From Streptomyces sp. AA1529 (GTDB lineage Bacteria; Actinomycetota; Actinomycetes; Streptomycetales; Streptomycetaceae), in NCBI RefSeq assembly GCF_000280905.1, contig NZ_ALAP01000052.1, forward strand, positions 80,784 to 144,783: a DNA stretch of 64,000 nt. Direction: 5' to 3'. The translations under genes were made by a program, and so were the position numbers. Within the stretch, counting starts at the first letter, position 1. Each line of letters opens with the position of its first letter. Below the pieces are notes generated by a model that was not told the origin of the DNA, did not search any database, and saw only the letters and a program-made list of their open reading frames with translations. Below, piece by piece: positions 42,627-50,340 of this stretch.

Positions 42627-43547
42627 TCAGTCGGCGGACGGGGCCGACTGCTGCGCCGGAAGCGCGGGGTCGTCCGGGGCCCGGCCGGTCAGCGTCGCGA
42701 GCGAGGAACGGACGTGCGCCATGTGCTCCCGCAGCTCCTCGGACCGCTCGGCGTGCTCCCGCAGCACCCGCTCGGTCTCCCGCTCGATGCCCTCCGCCCG
42801 CACCCGCGCCTCGGCGACCAGCTCGGCACCCCGCGCCTCCGCGTCCTCCTGCCGGTGCCGCGCCGCCTCCTCGGCCTCGGCATGCTCCCGCCCGGCGTCG
42901 GCGAGCGCCCGCTCCCCGCGCTCCTCCAGATCGGCCGCCCACGCCTGGAACTCGGCCTCCTTCTCGGCCAGCTCCCGGTCGAAGGCATCCGCCCGGGCCG
43001 CGTGCTCCTTCTCCTGCTCCGTGAGGAGCGCCGCGCACCTGCGGGACATCTCCTGCAGCGCCTCGGACGCGTCCTGGCCGATCTTCTCCGCCTGTGTCCG
43101 GGCCTCGGAGCGCAGCTCGTCGGCCCGGTCCTGGGCGGCGTCCAGCGTTCTGGCCGCGGCGGCCTCGGCGTCCGCGCGGCGGCGCGCCGCCGCCTCGCGG
43201 GCGGTGTCCCGCACCGAGCGGGCCTCCTCCTCGGCGCGCTCGGTCAGCTGCTGCGCCGCGCTGTCGGCCGCCGCCCTGAGATCGGCCGCCTCCGACTCGG
43301 TGGTGGCGAGGATGCCCTGGGCGCGGGCGCCCAGGGCCTCGAAGGTCTGCGGGGGCAGTGCGGCGGCGACACCGCGGAGCCGCTCCGCCTCCTCGGCCAG
43401 CTCCTGGGCGAGCTGGGTGAGCTGCGCGGTGCGGTGCCAGGCGGCCTCGCGTTCCGCGTTCAGCTCGGTCACGCGGCCGTCGACCTGTTCGGACCGGTAC
43501 CCGCGGCCCCGGACAACAGTGAAGCCGTGCGGCGACGACGCACTCAT
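42627..43547 (-). CDS. coiled-coil protein, DivIVA/Scy/FilP-like
   Basis: This 306-residue, Ala/Glu/Arg-rich protein is predicted to be one long coiled coil from about residue 20 to 290. The N-terminal motif YRSEQVDGRVTELNAERE recalls DivIVA-like or Scy-like proteins, often labelled cellulose-binding in Streptomyces. Such proteins build polar-growth or cytoskeletal assemblies. The start is the ATG at 43547, with AAGGGG upstream. It lies upstream of mfd on the same strand, separated by 235 nt. Confidence 0.85.
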   Translation of the reverse strand: MSASSPHGFTVVRGRGYRSEQVDGRVTELNAEREAAWHRTAQLTQLAQELAEEAERLRGVAAALPPQTFEALGARAQGILATTESEAADLRAAADSAAQQLTERAEEEARSVRDTAREAAARRRADAEAAAARTLDAAQDRADELRSEARTQAEKIGQDASEALQEMSRRCAALLTEQEKEHAARADAFDRELAEKEAEFQAWAADLEERGERALADAGREHAEAEEAARHRQEDAEARGAELVAEARVRAEGIERETERVLREHAERSEELREHMAHVRSSLATLTGRAPDDPALPAQQSAPSAD

Positions 43548-43637
43548 ATCGAGCCCCTTATCTCGGCTGTCCCGTCACTCTCTGGCGATCCGACGATCCC
43601 GACAGTCACGTACGAGACCGGCCCGGCCCAGGATGCG

Positions 43638-44660
43638 CTACTTCACCGCGGTTGCCGTAATCGGCACATCCTGTCGCAACTGATGAAAAAGAGAACGTGA
43701 CCCGGATGGCTCCCACACGACCACGCTTCCGGTGCCAGGCACGCTGAGCCCGGGGTTCGCCACCGGCACGGTCGTCGTCCCCCCGTCGCCCTCCGTCAGC
43801 CGCCTGATCTTCCAGCCCATTCGTGTGAGTGACAGGACGGAGCTGCCCTCGTCGACGGTGACCGCCTCCAGCGCCGAACCGAGGAACGGATAGAACCGGA
43901 ACGGGTTCCCCACCGTGGCCGGCCCCGTACCCTCCCGGACGAGCGCGCTCAGCAGCCGGCGCTGCCGCTTGACCCGTCCCAGGTCCCCCTCCGGGTCGCT
44001 GTAGCGCGCCCGTACGTAGGCCAGGGCCTGCCTGCCGTCGAGGTTCCGGCAGCCGGCGGGCAGATCGGCGCCCGCCTTCTCGTCGCGCAGCGGCTTCCCC
44101 AGACACACCCGCACCCCGTCGAGCGCGTCGACGACGCGGGTGAACCCGAGGAAGTCGATCTCGGCGTAGTGATCCAGGCGCAGCCCCGTCGCCTGCTCCA
44201 CGGTGCGGGTGAGCAGCCGCGGACCGCCCCGCGCGTACGCCGAATTGATCTTGTCGCGGCCGTGGCCCGGAACGGGCACGTAGGAATCCCGCGGAATGCT
44301 CACCAGATACGGGCCCGCCGCGCCGTAGTGCAGCACCATCACCGTGTCGGTGTTGCGCTGGCCGCCACCGCCCACATGCAGCTCCGCACGCTGCTCGCGG
44401 GTGAGGTCGGCCCGGGTGTCGGTGCCGATGATCAGCCAATTGGTGCCCCGGCCGGGCGGCGGACGGCCCGGATAGTCACCCAGCGCCGACGTCTGCCGCA
44501 CCCGGCCGTCCGCCCACACCCAGGTCCCGGCGAGCCCCGCCGCACAGGCCAGCACCAGCACCAGCAGCACCAGCAGGACGACCCGCCACCAGCGGCGCCG
44601 CCCGCGGCCACCGCCGTGCGGGTCACCCGCGCGGTAGAGGGTGCTGCTCTCCCCGTACAT
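43638..44660 (-). CDS. LytR-CpsA-Psr (LCP) family protein
   Basis: This 340-residue protein has a cytosolic basic N-terminus (1-26), one membrane helix (about 27-49) and the extracytoplasmic LCP domain. Its signatures are NWLIIGTDTRADL, NTDTVMVLHYG, VSIPRDSYVPVPGHGRDKINSAYARGG, VDALDGVRVCL and ALAYVRARYSDPEGDLGRVKRQRRL, which carry the conserved Arg and Asp residues that bind polyprenyl pyrophosphate. LCP enzymes attach wall glycopolymers to peptidoglycan. An in-frame GTG at 44678 is an alternative start; neither has a strong ribosome site. Confidence 0.92.
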   Translation of the reverse strand: MYGESSTLYRAGDPHGGGRGRRRWWRVVLLVLLVLVLACAAGLAGTWVWADGRVRQTSALGDYPGRPPPGRGTNWLIIGTDTRADLTREQRAELHVGGGGQRNTDTVMVLHYGAAGPYLVSIPRDSYVPVPGHGRDKINSAYARGGPRLLTRTVEQATGLRLDHYAEIDFLGFTRVVDALDGVRVCLGKPLRDEKAGADLPAGCRNLDGRQALAYVRARYSDPEGDLGRVKRQRRLLSALVREGTGPATVGNPFRFYPFLGSALEAVTVDEGSSVLSLTRMGWKIRRLTEGDGGTTTVPVANPGLSVPGTGSVVVWEPSGSRSLFHQLRQDVPITATAVK

Positions 44661-44761
44661 GAGCCGAGCGTCCCGCACTCCGCGGGGCGGTGCCCGCCGC
44701 GCTGGGCCGACAGAGCGAGCGCCTCCCGCGGGGCGCGCCCGTCGTTCAGGCTGCGCGATTG

Positions 44762-45242
44762 CGGCTGCCGCCGGTGGGGTGGTGGGTTCCCGGGTGGTGG
44801 GGGCACGCCCCCTCTGCTTTCGGCTGCCGCCGACAGGCCGTGTTGGGGGGCTCCGCCCCCCAACGCCCCCCGCTAGGTGGCTTCGCCCCCTAGAACCCCC
44901 GGCCGCGAAATGGAGCCGTCCTCAACTCCCGTCAGCGGCGTGCGGCACCGGGCCCTTGGTACCCCCGGTGACAACCCTGCGGGCCGATCCCACAAGAGAC
45001 GAGCTCGCTTTCCTTCTGACGCGACCCGCAGGGTTGTCACCGGCCGCAACCCGGGGCGGAGGCACCTCGCCGGGTGCCCGGAGCCGGACGGTGCAACAGG
45101 TGCGGATGGGGGTCCTAGGGGGCGGAGCCCACTAGCGGGGGGCCGTCGGGGGGCGGAGCCCCCCGACACGACCCCTCGGCGGCAGCCGGAAAACGAAGGG
45201 GGCGTGCCCCCACCACACGGCACCCCCCACCGGCGGCAGCCG
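44762..45242. repeat. composite inverted-repeat element (about 480 bp)
   Basis: The left arm (44762 to about 44900) and right arm (about 45105 to 45242) are inverted copies, about 80 percent alike by eye. Each arm starts with CGGCTGCCGCCGGTGGGG. Each then has a GTGGTGGGGGCACGCCCCC block, a G6/C6 hairpin (gttgggggg-ctccg-ccccccaac on the left, gtcggggggc-type on the right) and a ctag-bounded hairpin. The inner region carries its own perfect 19-bp inverted repeat. It resembles a MITE-like or REP-like palindromic unit. No transposase lies inside. Confidence 0.7.
44965..45043. repeat. inner 19-bp perfect inverted repeat
   Basis: CCGGTGACAACCCTGCGGG (44965-44983) and its exact complement (45025-45043) flank 41 nt. 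Together they could form a large hairpin or act as the terminal repeats of a nested element. Confidence 0.8.
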
Positions 45243-45274
45243 AAACGCGAGGGCACCATCACGGCGGCGGCCGG

Positions 45275-47740
45275 TCAGAAGAGGCCGTCCCACATCTGCT
45301 CCAGCAGCACGGACCACCAGTTCTCCGGGGAGGCGAGTGCCGCGGCGTCCAGGGCGGCGAGCTGGGCCTGGAAGTCGACCGTCCAGCGCCCGGCCTGGTC
45401 CGGCGTCAACCCGAACCGCAGCCGCCACATCCGCCCCAGCATGGCCATGCACCGGACGAACTCCGGCAGGCCCGTGTTCACGAACTGCGGAGGCGCGGGC
45501 TGCCCGCCGGGCCCCGCCTCCAGCGGCACGGCCACGATGTTCGCCGAGCCGTACTGCACACACAGCTGCCGCCCGAAGTCGGTCCCCATCACCAGGTACG
45601 AGCCCGCGTCGGAGGCCGGCTGCACCCCGCGCTCCTGGGCCAGCTCGGCCAGCGTCGGCACCGGGCGGCCGGGCTGGGCCTGGCCCCAGAAGAACGGGCC
45701 CATGTCGATGGGCACGCCCGCCCACACCAGGGTCTGCGCCACGATGTCGGGCACGCCCTGCCGGGAGACGGCCCGCTGGTCGAAGCGGAAGACGCCCTGG
45801 GGTCCGAACGCCTGCATGAGTTCCTGCCCGATGGCGTCGGGCGGGATGGGCGGCGCGGGCGGGATCTGGCCGGGCGGCGGCAGCGGTACCCGCTGCGGAG
45901 CGGGCCGCGCGGGCCCGTCGGCGACCTGGTGCAGCTCGCCCTGGTGCTCGACGAGGTGCCGCATGCCCTGCTGCCGTGAGGCGTGGTCGGTGCCGTAGGA
46001 CGCGGTGTGGCTGATCCGCACCTGCGGCCAGGTCTCGCGGACCATGCGCGCGCAGTAGCCGCCGGGCAGGTCGCAGGACTCCAGTTCGGTATGGAGCTCG
46101 ACGACCTGCTGCGGGGGCACGTTCATGGCCCGCAGCTCGTGCAGCAGTTGCCACTCCGGGTGCGGGGTCCCCGGCGCGGAGCGGCGGATGAGCTGCTGCT
46201 CGGAGCCGTCGGGCGCGCGGTAGCGGAGCACGGCCATGTAGCCGGGTCCGACCGTGGGCGTGCCCGGCTGCGGCTGCGGAGCGCCGGGCGGCGGTCCGCC
46301 GGGGACGGGCCCCATGGCGGGAGCGCCGGGAGGCGCGCCGGGGGCCGGTGCACCGGGCGGGCCGGGCGGTACGGGGCCGCCGGGGGCGGGACCGGCGAGC
46401 ATCGTCGCCGCCTGGTGCACGCCACCGCCCGGGCCGCCGCCGGGCGGCGGCGTCGCCGGATCACCCGGCGTGTCCACCCTCGGCTGCTGCCCGCTCTGGC
46501 CGATCTGCTCGGCCAGCGCGTCGGACGACACCATCTGGGTGGGCACATAGCCGCCGCCGGGGCCGCCCGGAGGACCGGGCGGGGAGGGCGGCGGCGGAGT
46601 CGCGGGGCCGCCGGAGCGGCCGCCGGGAGCGCCCGGAGCGCCGGGCGGCGGGGGCACCGACGGGCCCGTGCCGCGTGACTGCTTGCCGGGGACGGCGCCC
46701 TGCGGGGCGCGGCTCGTGGCGGCGTCCGCGATGTCGTCGGCTCCGGACGCGTCGGGAGCGCCGGGCATCGGGAGGCCGCCCTGGGAGGGGTCGGCCAGCA
46801 TGGTCGCGGCGTGGTGCACACCGCCGGTGCCACCACCGCCGGTGCCGCTGTCGGCACCCGCGTCGTTCCCGGCGCCGTCGGGCGCACCGCCGTGCGGGGC
46901 CTGGTCCGGGTACGGGGCCGCCGGAGCCTGCGCCGGTTCCGGCGGCCGGTGCCCGCCCGGCGCCGGGTGCCGGTCGGCGGGCCCGTGTCCGGGCTGCGGG
47001 CCGTGTCCGGGCTGCGGGCCGTGCGGGTCCTCCAGCGCGGGGGACACCGTGGTCCGGGGCAGCGCGCTGCCCTCCGGCAGCAGCGCGGTACGCGCCTCCG
47101 AGCCGGACGGCGGCGGCGGGGTGTCCTCCTCGTCACCGCCCGTCAGCGGCGGCGCGAACACGGTCGCCGGCGGCGCCTGCGCCTCGCCGCTGCCCGCACC
47201 GCCGGTGTCGGCGCCGTCCCAGGGGCTGGGCCCGGAGGGGGCGCCGCCCGAGGTGTCGCCGGTGAAGGCGGGTGCGGCGGGCGGCGGGGTGTGCGGCACG
47301 CCGGGTCCCGGAGTCCCCTGCGCAGGAGTACCGCCCGTGTGCACGGGGGTGCCGTCGGAGCGCCGGTCGGGGATGCCCATCTTGTCGGCCGCCTGCTGGA
47401 GCCATTCGGGAGGCGTCAGCAGGAAGGAGGTCGCCTCGAGGTCGAGCCGCTGCTGCGGGGGCGCGGCCGGGGCGGCCGGCTCCTCGCCGTACTCCTCCTC
47501 GTAGCGGCGGATGACCTCGCCCACCGGCAGCGCGGGCCACAGCGTGGTCTCCCCGCTGTCGCGGGCGATGACCAGCCGGACGTCGCCGCTGTCCGAGGCC
47601 GGTGCTCCCGCGCGGTCCTCGGCCCAGGCGACGAAGCCCAGGTCGAACTCGCGGACCCGCACCTCGCGCTGCTCGTAGGCGGGTACCTCCCCGTTGACCC
47701 AGCGCTCGGCGCGCTCCTGGGCTTGCGCCAAGGTCACCAT
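45275..47740 (-). CDS. polymorphic-toxin-type protein: YrhB, deaminase and SUKH-4 domains
   Basis: This encodes 821 residues. Residues 1-85 resemble a YrhB/immunity domain (AQERAERWVNGEVPAYEQRE). Residues 90-500 are a Pro/Gly-rich linker with two internal VHxAATMLA repeats. Residues 502-612 match nucleotide/nucleic-acid deaminases of polymorphic toxins: HTE at 550-552, then Cys556 and Cys563 (ELHTELESC...YC) as zinc ligands. Residues 631-820 are SUKH-4-like (GVPIDMGPFFWGQ, YLVMGTDFG). So toxin-like and immunity-like domains lie in one polypeptide. There is no signal peptide. It starts 7 nt after the WHH-SUKH gene stop. Confidence 0.82.
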   Translation of the reverse strand: MVTLAQAQERAERWVNGEVPAYEQREVRVREFDLGFVAWAEDRAGAPASDSGDVRLVIARDSGETTLWPALPVGEVIRRYEEEYGEEPAAPAAPPQQRLDLEATSFLLTPPEWLQQAADKMGIPDRRSDGTPVHTGGTPAQGTPGPGVPHTPPPAAPAFTGDTSGGAPSGPSPWDGADTGGAGSGEAQAPPATVFAPPLTGGDEEDTPPPPSGSEARTALLPEGSALPRTTVSPALEDPHGPQPGHGPQPGHGPADRHPAPGGHRPPEPAQAPAAPYPDQAPHGGAPDGAGNDAGADSGTGGGGTGGVHHAATMLADPSQGGLPMPGAPDASGADDIADAATSRAPQGAVPGKQSRGTGPSVPPPPGAPGAPGGRSGGPATPPPPSPPGPPGGPGGGYVPTQMVSSDALAEQIGQSGQQPRVDTPGDPATPPPGGGPGGGVHQAATMLAGPAPGGPVPPGPPGAPAPGAPPGAPAMGPVPGGPPPGAPQPQPGTPTVGPGYMAVLRYRAPDGSEQQLIRRSAPGTPHPEWQLLHELRAMNVPPQQVVELHTELESCDLPGGYCARMVRETWPQVRISHTASYGTDHASRQQGMRHLVEHQGELHQVADGPARPAPQRVPLPPPGQIPPAPPIPPDAIGQELMQAFGPQGVFRFDQRAVSRQGVPDIVAQTLVWAGVPIDMGPFFWGQAQPGRPVPTLAELAQERGVQPASDAGSYLVMGTDFGRQLCVQYGSANIVAVPLEAGPGGQPAPPQFVNTGLPEFVRCMAMLGRMWRLRFGLTPDQAGRWTVDFQAQLAALDAAALASPENWWSVLLEQMWDGLF

Positions 47741-47747
47741 CGCGCTC

Positions 47748-48761
47748 TCACCTCTCCACAGGGACGGCGCGGGCGAAGCCGCCGTCCACCATCAGGTTGG
47801 CCACCGTCTCCAACTCCGGCGGGTTGCCCGCCAGCCGCAGCAGGAACTCGTCGAAGTCCGCGCCGCACGGCCGCAGCAGCCGCTCCACCCGCTCCTGGAC
47901 CTGCAGACCGTCGGCGTCCCGGGCGTCGTCATAGGCGCAGAACCACACCGAACCGGGTGCCTCGCCCCTGGCCTTCACCGCGACCAGGCCGCCCTGCACG
48001 AACCCCACCCCCAGGTAGTCCTTGGTGAGATGGTCGCGCAGGCACTTGTTGACGTAGACGAGGTCGTTGACGGCGGCGTCGTCGCGCACCGTGAGGAACG
48101 GCTGGTCCACCAGCAGCCCCAGCTCCGCGTCGAGCGCGACGCCCTGCGGTGCGCAGCCGCCCGCCACCTTCAGGAACGTGCGATAGGCGCCGGGCAGCCG
48201 GTAGCCCAGCCGCTCCTCGACGTCCGCGACCTGCCGCTCGGTCACCGCCGGTTCGGCGCCGTGCGGGACGGCGAAGTGTGCGGGCCGGGTCTCCTGGAGG
48301 GGGCGGGTACCGGTCTTGGCGTGGTCGACGGCGGCCGTCGCCAGCCCGCCGTGGTGCCGCAGCAGCGCCTTGACCTCGACGGGGACGAGCTCCATCCGGC
48401 GGCTGTGCGGTACGTGGTGCCACGTCCAGCCGTGCGGGGTCGCGACGGAGGGCAGGTCCGCCCAGAGTTCGTGCTGCTCGCCGTGCAGCGCGGCATTGGC
48501 CGACACGTAGTCCGTCAGCCGCAGTTCGTCGCCGCCGAAGCCCTCCGGGGGCTCGGCGATCTCCGCCGCCGCACGCGCGTACGGGGAGAAATCCGGAAAT
48601 CCGTCGTGGTCGACGCGCACCCCCTGGGGGTAGCGGGCCGCTCTGACCGGATCCGGGAAGTACACGACCTGCCCGGCGTACGCCCGGTTCGGCGGTGCGG
48701 CGGCGTTCCCCTGGCCCTCGGGGCCGGTAGGCGCCCCCGCCCCGAGCCGACCTGTCGTCAT
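47748..48761 (-). CDS. WHH nuclease-SUKH (SMI1/KNR4) fusion
   Basis: This 337-residue protein starts at the ATG at 48761, with AGGGAGAG upstream. Residues 45-140 carry a WHH/HNH-EndoVII nuclease signature: HGWTWHHVPHSRRMELVPVEV (His114 and His115) and HHGG (135-138). Residues 170-330 form a SUKH/SMI1-KNR4 domain (VADVEERLGYRLPGAYRTFL, then a GG turn and FLTVRDD). Comparative work on the SUKH superfamily describes such nuclease and immunity domains as partners in toxin systems; here they are fused. It forms an operon with the downstream deaminase-SUKH gene. Confidence 0.85.
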   Translation of the reverse strand: MTTGRLGAGAPTGPEGQGNAAAPPNRAYAGQVVYFPDPVRAARYPQGVRVDHDGFPDFSPYARAAAEIAEPPEGFGGDELRLTDYVSANAALHGEQHELWADLPSVATPHGWTWHHVPHSRRMELVPVEVKALLRHHGGLATAAVDHAKTGTRPLQETRPAHFAVPHGAEPAVTERQVADVEERLGYRLPGAYRTFLKVAGGCAPQGVALDAELGLLVDQPFLTVRDDAAVNDLVYVNKCLRDHLTKDYLGVGFVQGGLVAVKARGEAPGSVWFCAYDDARDADGLQVQERVERLLRPCGADFDEFLLRLAGNPPELETVANLMVDGGFARAVPVER

Positions 48762-49058
48762 CGCGTTGGCTCTCCCTGCTGCTTCCGACTGGTACCGAAC
48801 AGCCTATGCGGTACGCCGCCGGGCAGACACCGCCCCCTGCGGGCCCCGGCGGACGGCGGCGGACCGGCCTCACCGGACGCGCTCCCCCGTCGCACCCCGC
48901 ACACCGCCCGGGTACGTCGGTCCCGGCCGACCCTCCTTCACACCGTCGCCACCACCGGCACAATTCCATGACATCGCCGCGGAATGATCGACTCATCCGC
49001 CACACTGCATACTTGGGCGAGCCCCGGCACAGAGGGGACACTCTGGGAGGAAGCTCCA

Positions 49059-49688
49059 TTGCACACGGCACCACAGGCGCACACACCGCGGCAGCCGGAA
49101 GCGCCGCAGGCGCAGCACGGCCCGTACAGCGGCGGCGACCCGCGGATCGGCTGGATAGCCGCTGTCGACTCCCTCAGCGCCACCGCACCGGTCCTGCTCC
49201 AGCGCCGTGACGGCATCCTGCCCGCCGTCGCCGCCGCACTGTCGATCCGGGGCGAGACCCTCACCTGCACCGGCAGCAAGGGAGAACGCGCGCCCGCGCA
49301 CCATCCGCTCGTGCAGGACTTCCTCGACACCCTCACCACCGAGCGGCGCTCCCGCCAGACCGGCCGCTGCCCCGAGGCGGTCCTGGTGTCGCGCTATCTG
49401 ACCGCCGCCGAGGCGGCCCGCGCGGACAAGCGCCGCCGCCCCGCCAAGAGCAGCCGGACCGGCAGGGGCACCGGCGGCAAGGGCTCCCGCATGTCCAAGG
49501 CGCCCAAGCCGCTCACCCTGGGCGAAGCCAAACGCGCCCTCAAGCAGGCCAAGCTCACCGCCCGCCGCATCCGCGAGGACGGCGACCCGCTGCACGGCAG
49601 CTACGCGCCGCCCTGCCGGTCCTGCGGGGCACTGCTGGCCCACTTCGGGGTGCGGGCCGTCGACCCGGCGCGGGAGAACGCGCAGTGA
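49059..49688 (+). CDS. YwqJ-like deaminase domain protein
   Basis: This encodes 209 residues. I chose the TTG at 49059 because GGGAGG (49045-49050) lies 8 nt upstream; the open frame extends 75 nt further. Deaminase motifs are CPE (104-106) and PPCRSC (Cys186 and Cys189), the zinc-binding pattern of YwqJ-family toxin deaminases. A Lys/Arg/Ser/Gly-rich stretch (120-150) separates them. Its TGA overlaps the ATG-type GTG start of a SUKH-3 gene by 4 nt, the usual toxin-immunity arrangement. It is divergent from the WHH-SUKH operon. Confidence 0.82.
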   Translation: MHTAPQAHTPRQPEAPQAQHGPYSGGDPRIGWIAAVDSLSATAPVLLQRRDGILPAVAAALSIRGETLTCTGSKGERAPAHHPLVQDFLDTLTTERRSRQTGRCPEAVLVSRYLTAAEAARADKRRRPAKSSRTGRGTGGKGSRMSKAPKPLTLGEAKRALKQAKLTARRIREDGDPLHGSYAPPCRSCGALLAHFGVRAVDPARENAQ

Positions 49689-50242
49689 CCACGCGTTTCC
49701 CCGTCGCCGTCGACGATCCGCTGCGCACCGCCGGGTGGCAGCCGGGCCGGTGGGACATCCGGCAGGCCGAGCAGTGGGCGGACGCGCTGCGCGGCCACGT
49801 CTCGCCCGGCGGCCACCGGCACGCGGTCTTCCCGGCGGCCGTCGAGGTGTGGGCCGAGTTCGGCACCCTCCGCATCACCCCCACCGGTCCCGGCCGCCAT
49901 CTCGCGCCGTCCCCGGTGCACATCGACCCGCTCCCCGGACTGCACGCGGCACGCACCTTCAACGACCTGGGCCGGGCGCTGGGCACCCAGGTCTGTCCGA
50001 TCGGCACCGAGGGCGAGGACGAGGCGCTGCTGGCCATCGACGCCGAGCGCCGCGTCTACAGCATCGACGCGACCGGCGACTGGTATCTGGGCGCCGACTT
50101 CGACGCCGCGCTCTCGGCGCTGCTGATGGGGCTGGTGCCGGCCAGGCTGAGCGCGGGCCCGCCTCCGGTCGTCCCCCCGCCGGAGAGCACCGGGCCGGAG
50201 AGCACCGGGCCGGACGGGCTCACGGACTCCCGTACGGGATGA
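49685..50242 (+). CDS. SUKH-3 immunity-type protein
   Basis: This 185-residue protein starts at the GTG at 49685, overlapping the deaminase gene by 4 nt. It has the SUKH-3 pattern: AGWQPGRWDIRQAEQWADAL, FPAAVEVWAEFGTLRI, then ALLAIDAERRVYSIDATGDWYLGADFDAALSALL-like segments. The C-terminal 25 residues are low-complexity with a repeated ESTGP. Predicted partner and antidote of the YwqJ-like deaminase. Confidence 0.85.
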   Translation: MTTRFPVAVDDPLRTAGWQPGRWDIRQAEQWADALRGHVSPGGHRHAVFPAAVEVWAEFGTLRITPTGPGRHLAPSPVHIDPLPGLHAARTFNDLGRALGTQVCPIGTEGEDEALLAIDAERRVYSIDATGDWYLGADFDAALSALLMGLVPARLSAGPPPVVPPPESTGPESTGPDGLTDSRTG

Positions 50243-50340
50243 CGGCGCGTGGGCCGGAGCACACGTGGCCGCTCACGGGCACCGGCACGGGACGACCGCG
50301 TACGGGACGACCGCGTACCGGCGGTGGTGCGGGCAGCCGC

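Larger units (their letters stand above)
44661..45274. other. 614-nt non-coding gap
   Basis: No gene is supported. Most of the stretch is the composite inverted-repeat element at 44762-45242; reading frames across it are shadows of the repeats. Confidence 0.6.

Noticed and set aside
38774..43024. 1416-codon open frame opposite mfd and the coiled-coil gene
   Set aside because: Mfd on the other strand is unmistakable; the long opposite frame is typical of high-GC DNA.
42388..43038. 216-codon minus-strand ORF overlapping the coiled-coil gene and mfd upstream region
   Set aside because: It is the same strand but a different frame from the coiled-coil gene, with low-complexity Gly/Ala/Arg product.
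44641..45135. Open frames through the 44.7-45.2 kb repeat region
   Set aside because: They read through palindromic hairpins and have no ribosome sites or domain matches.
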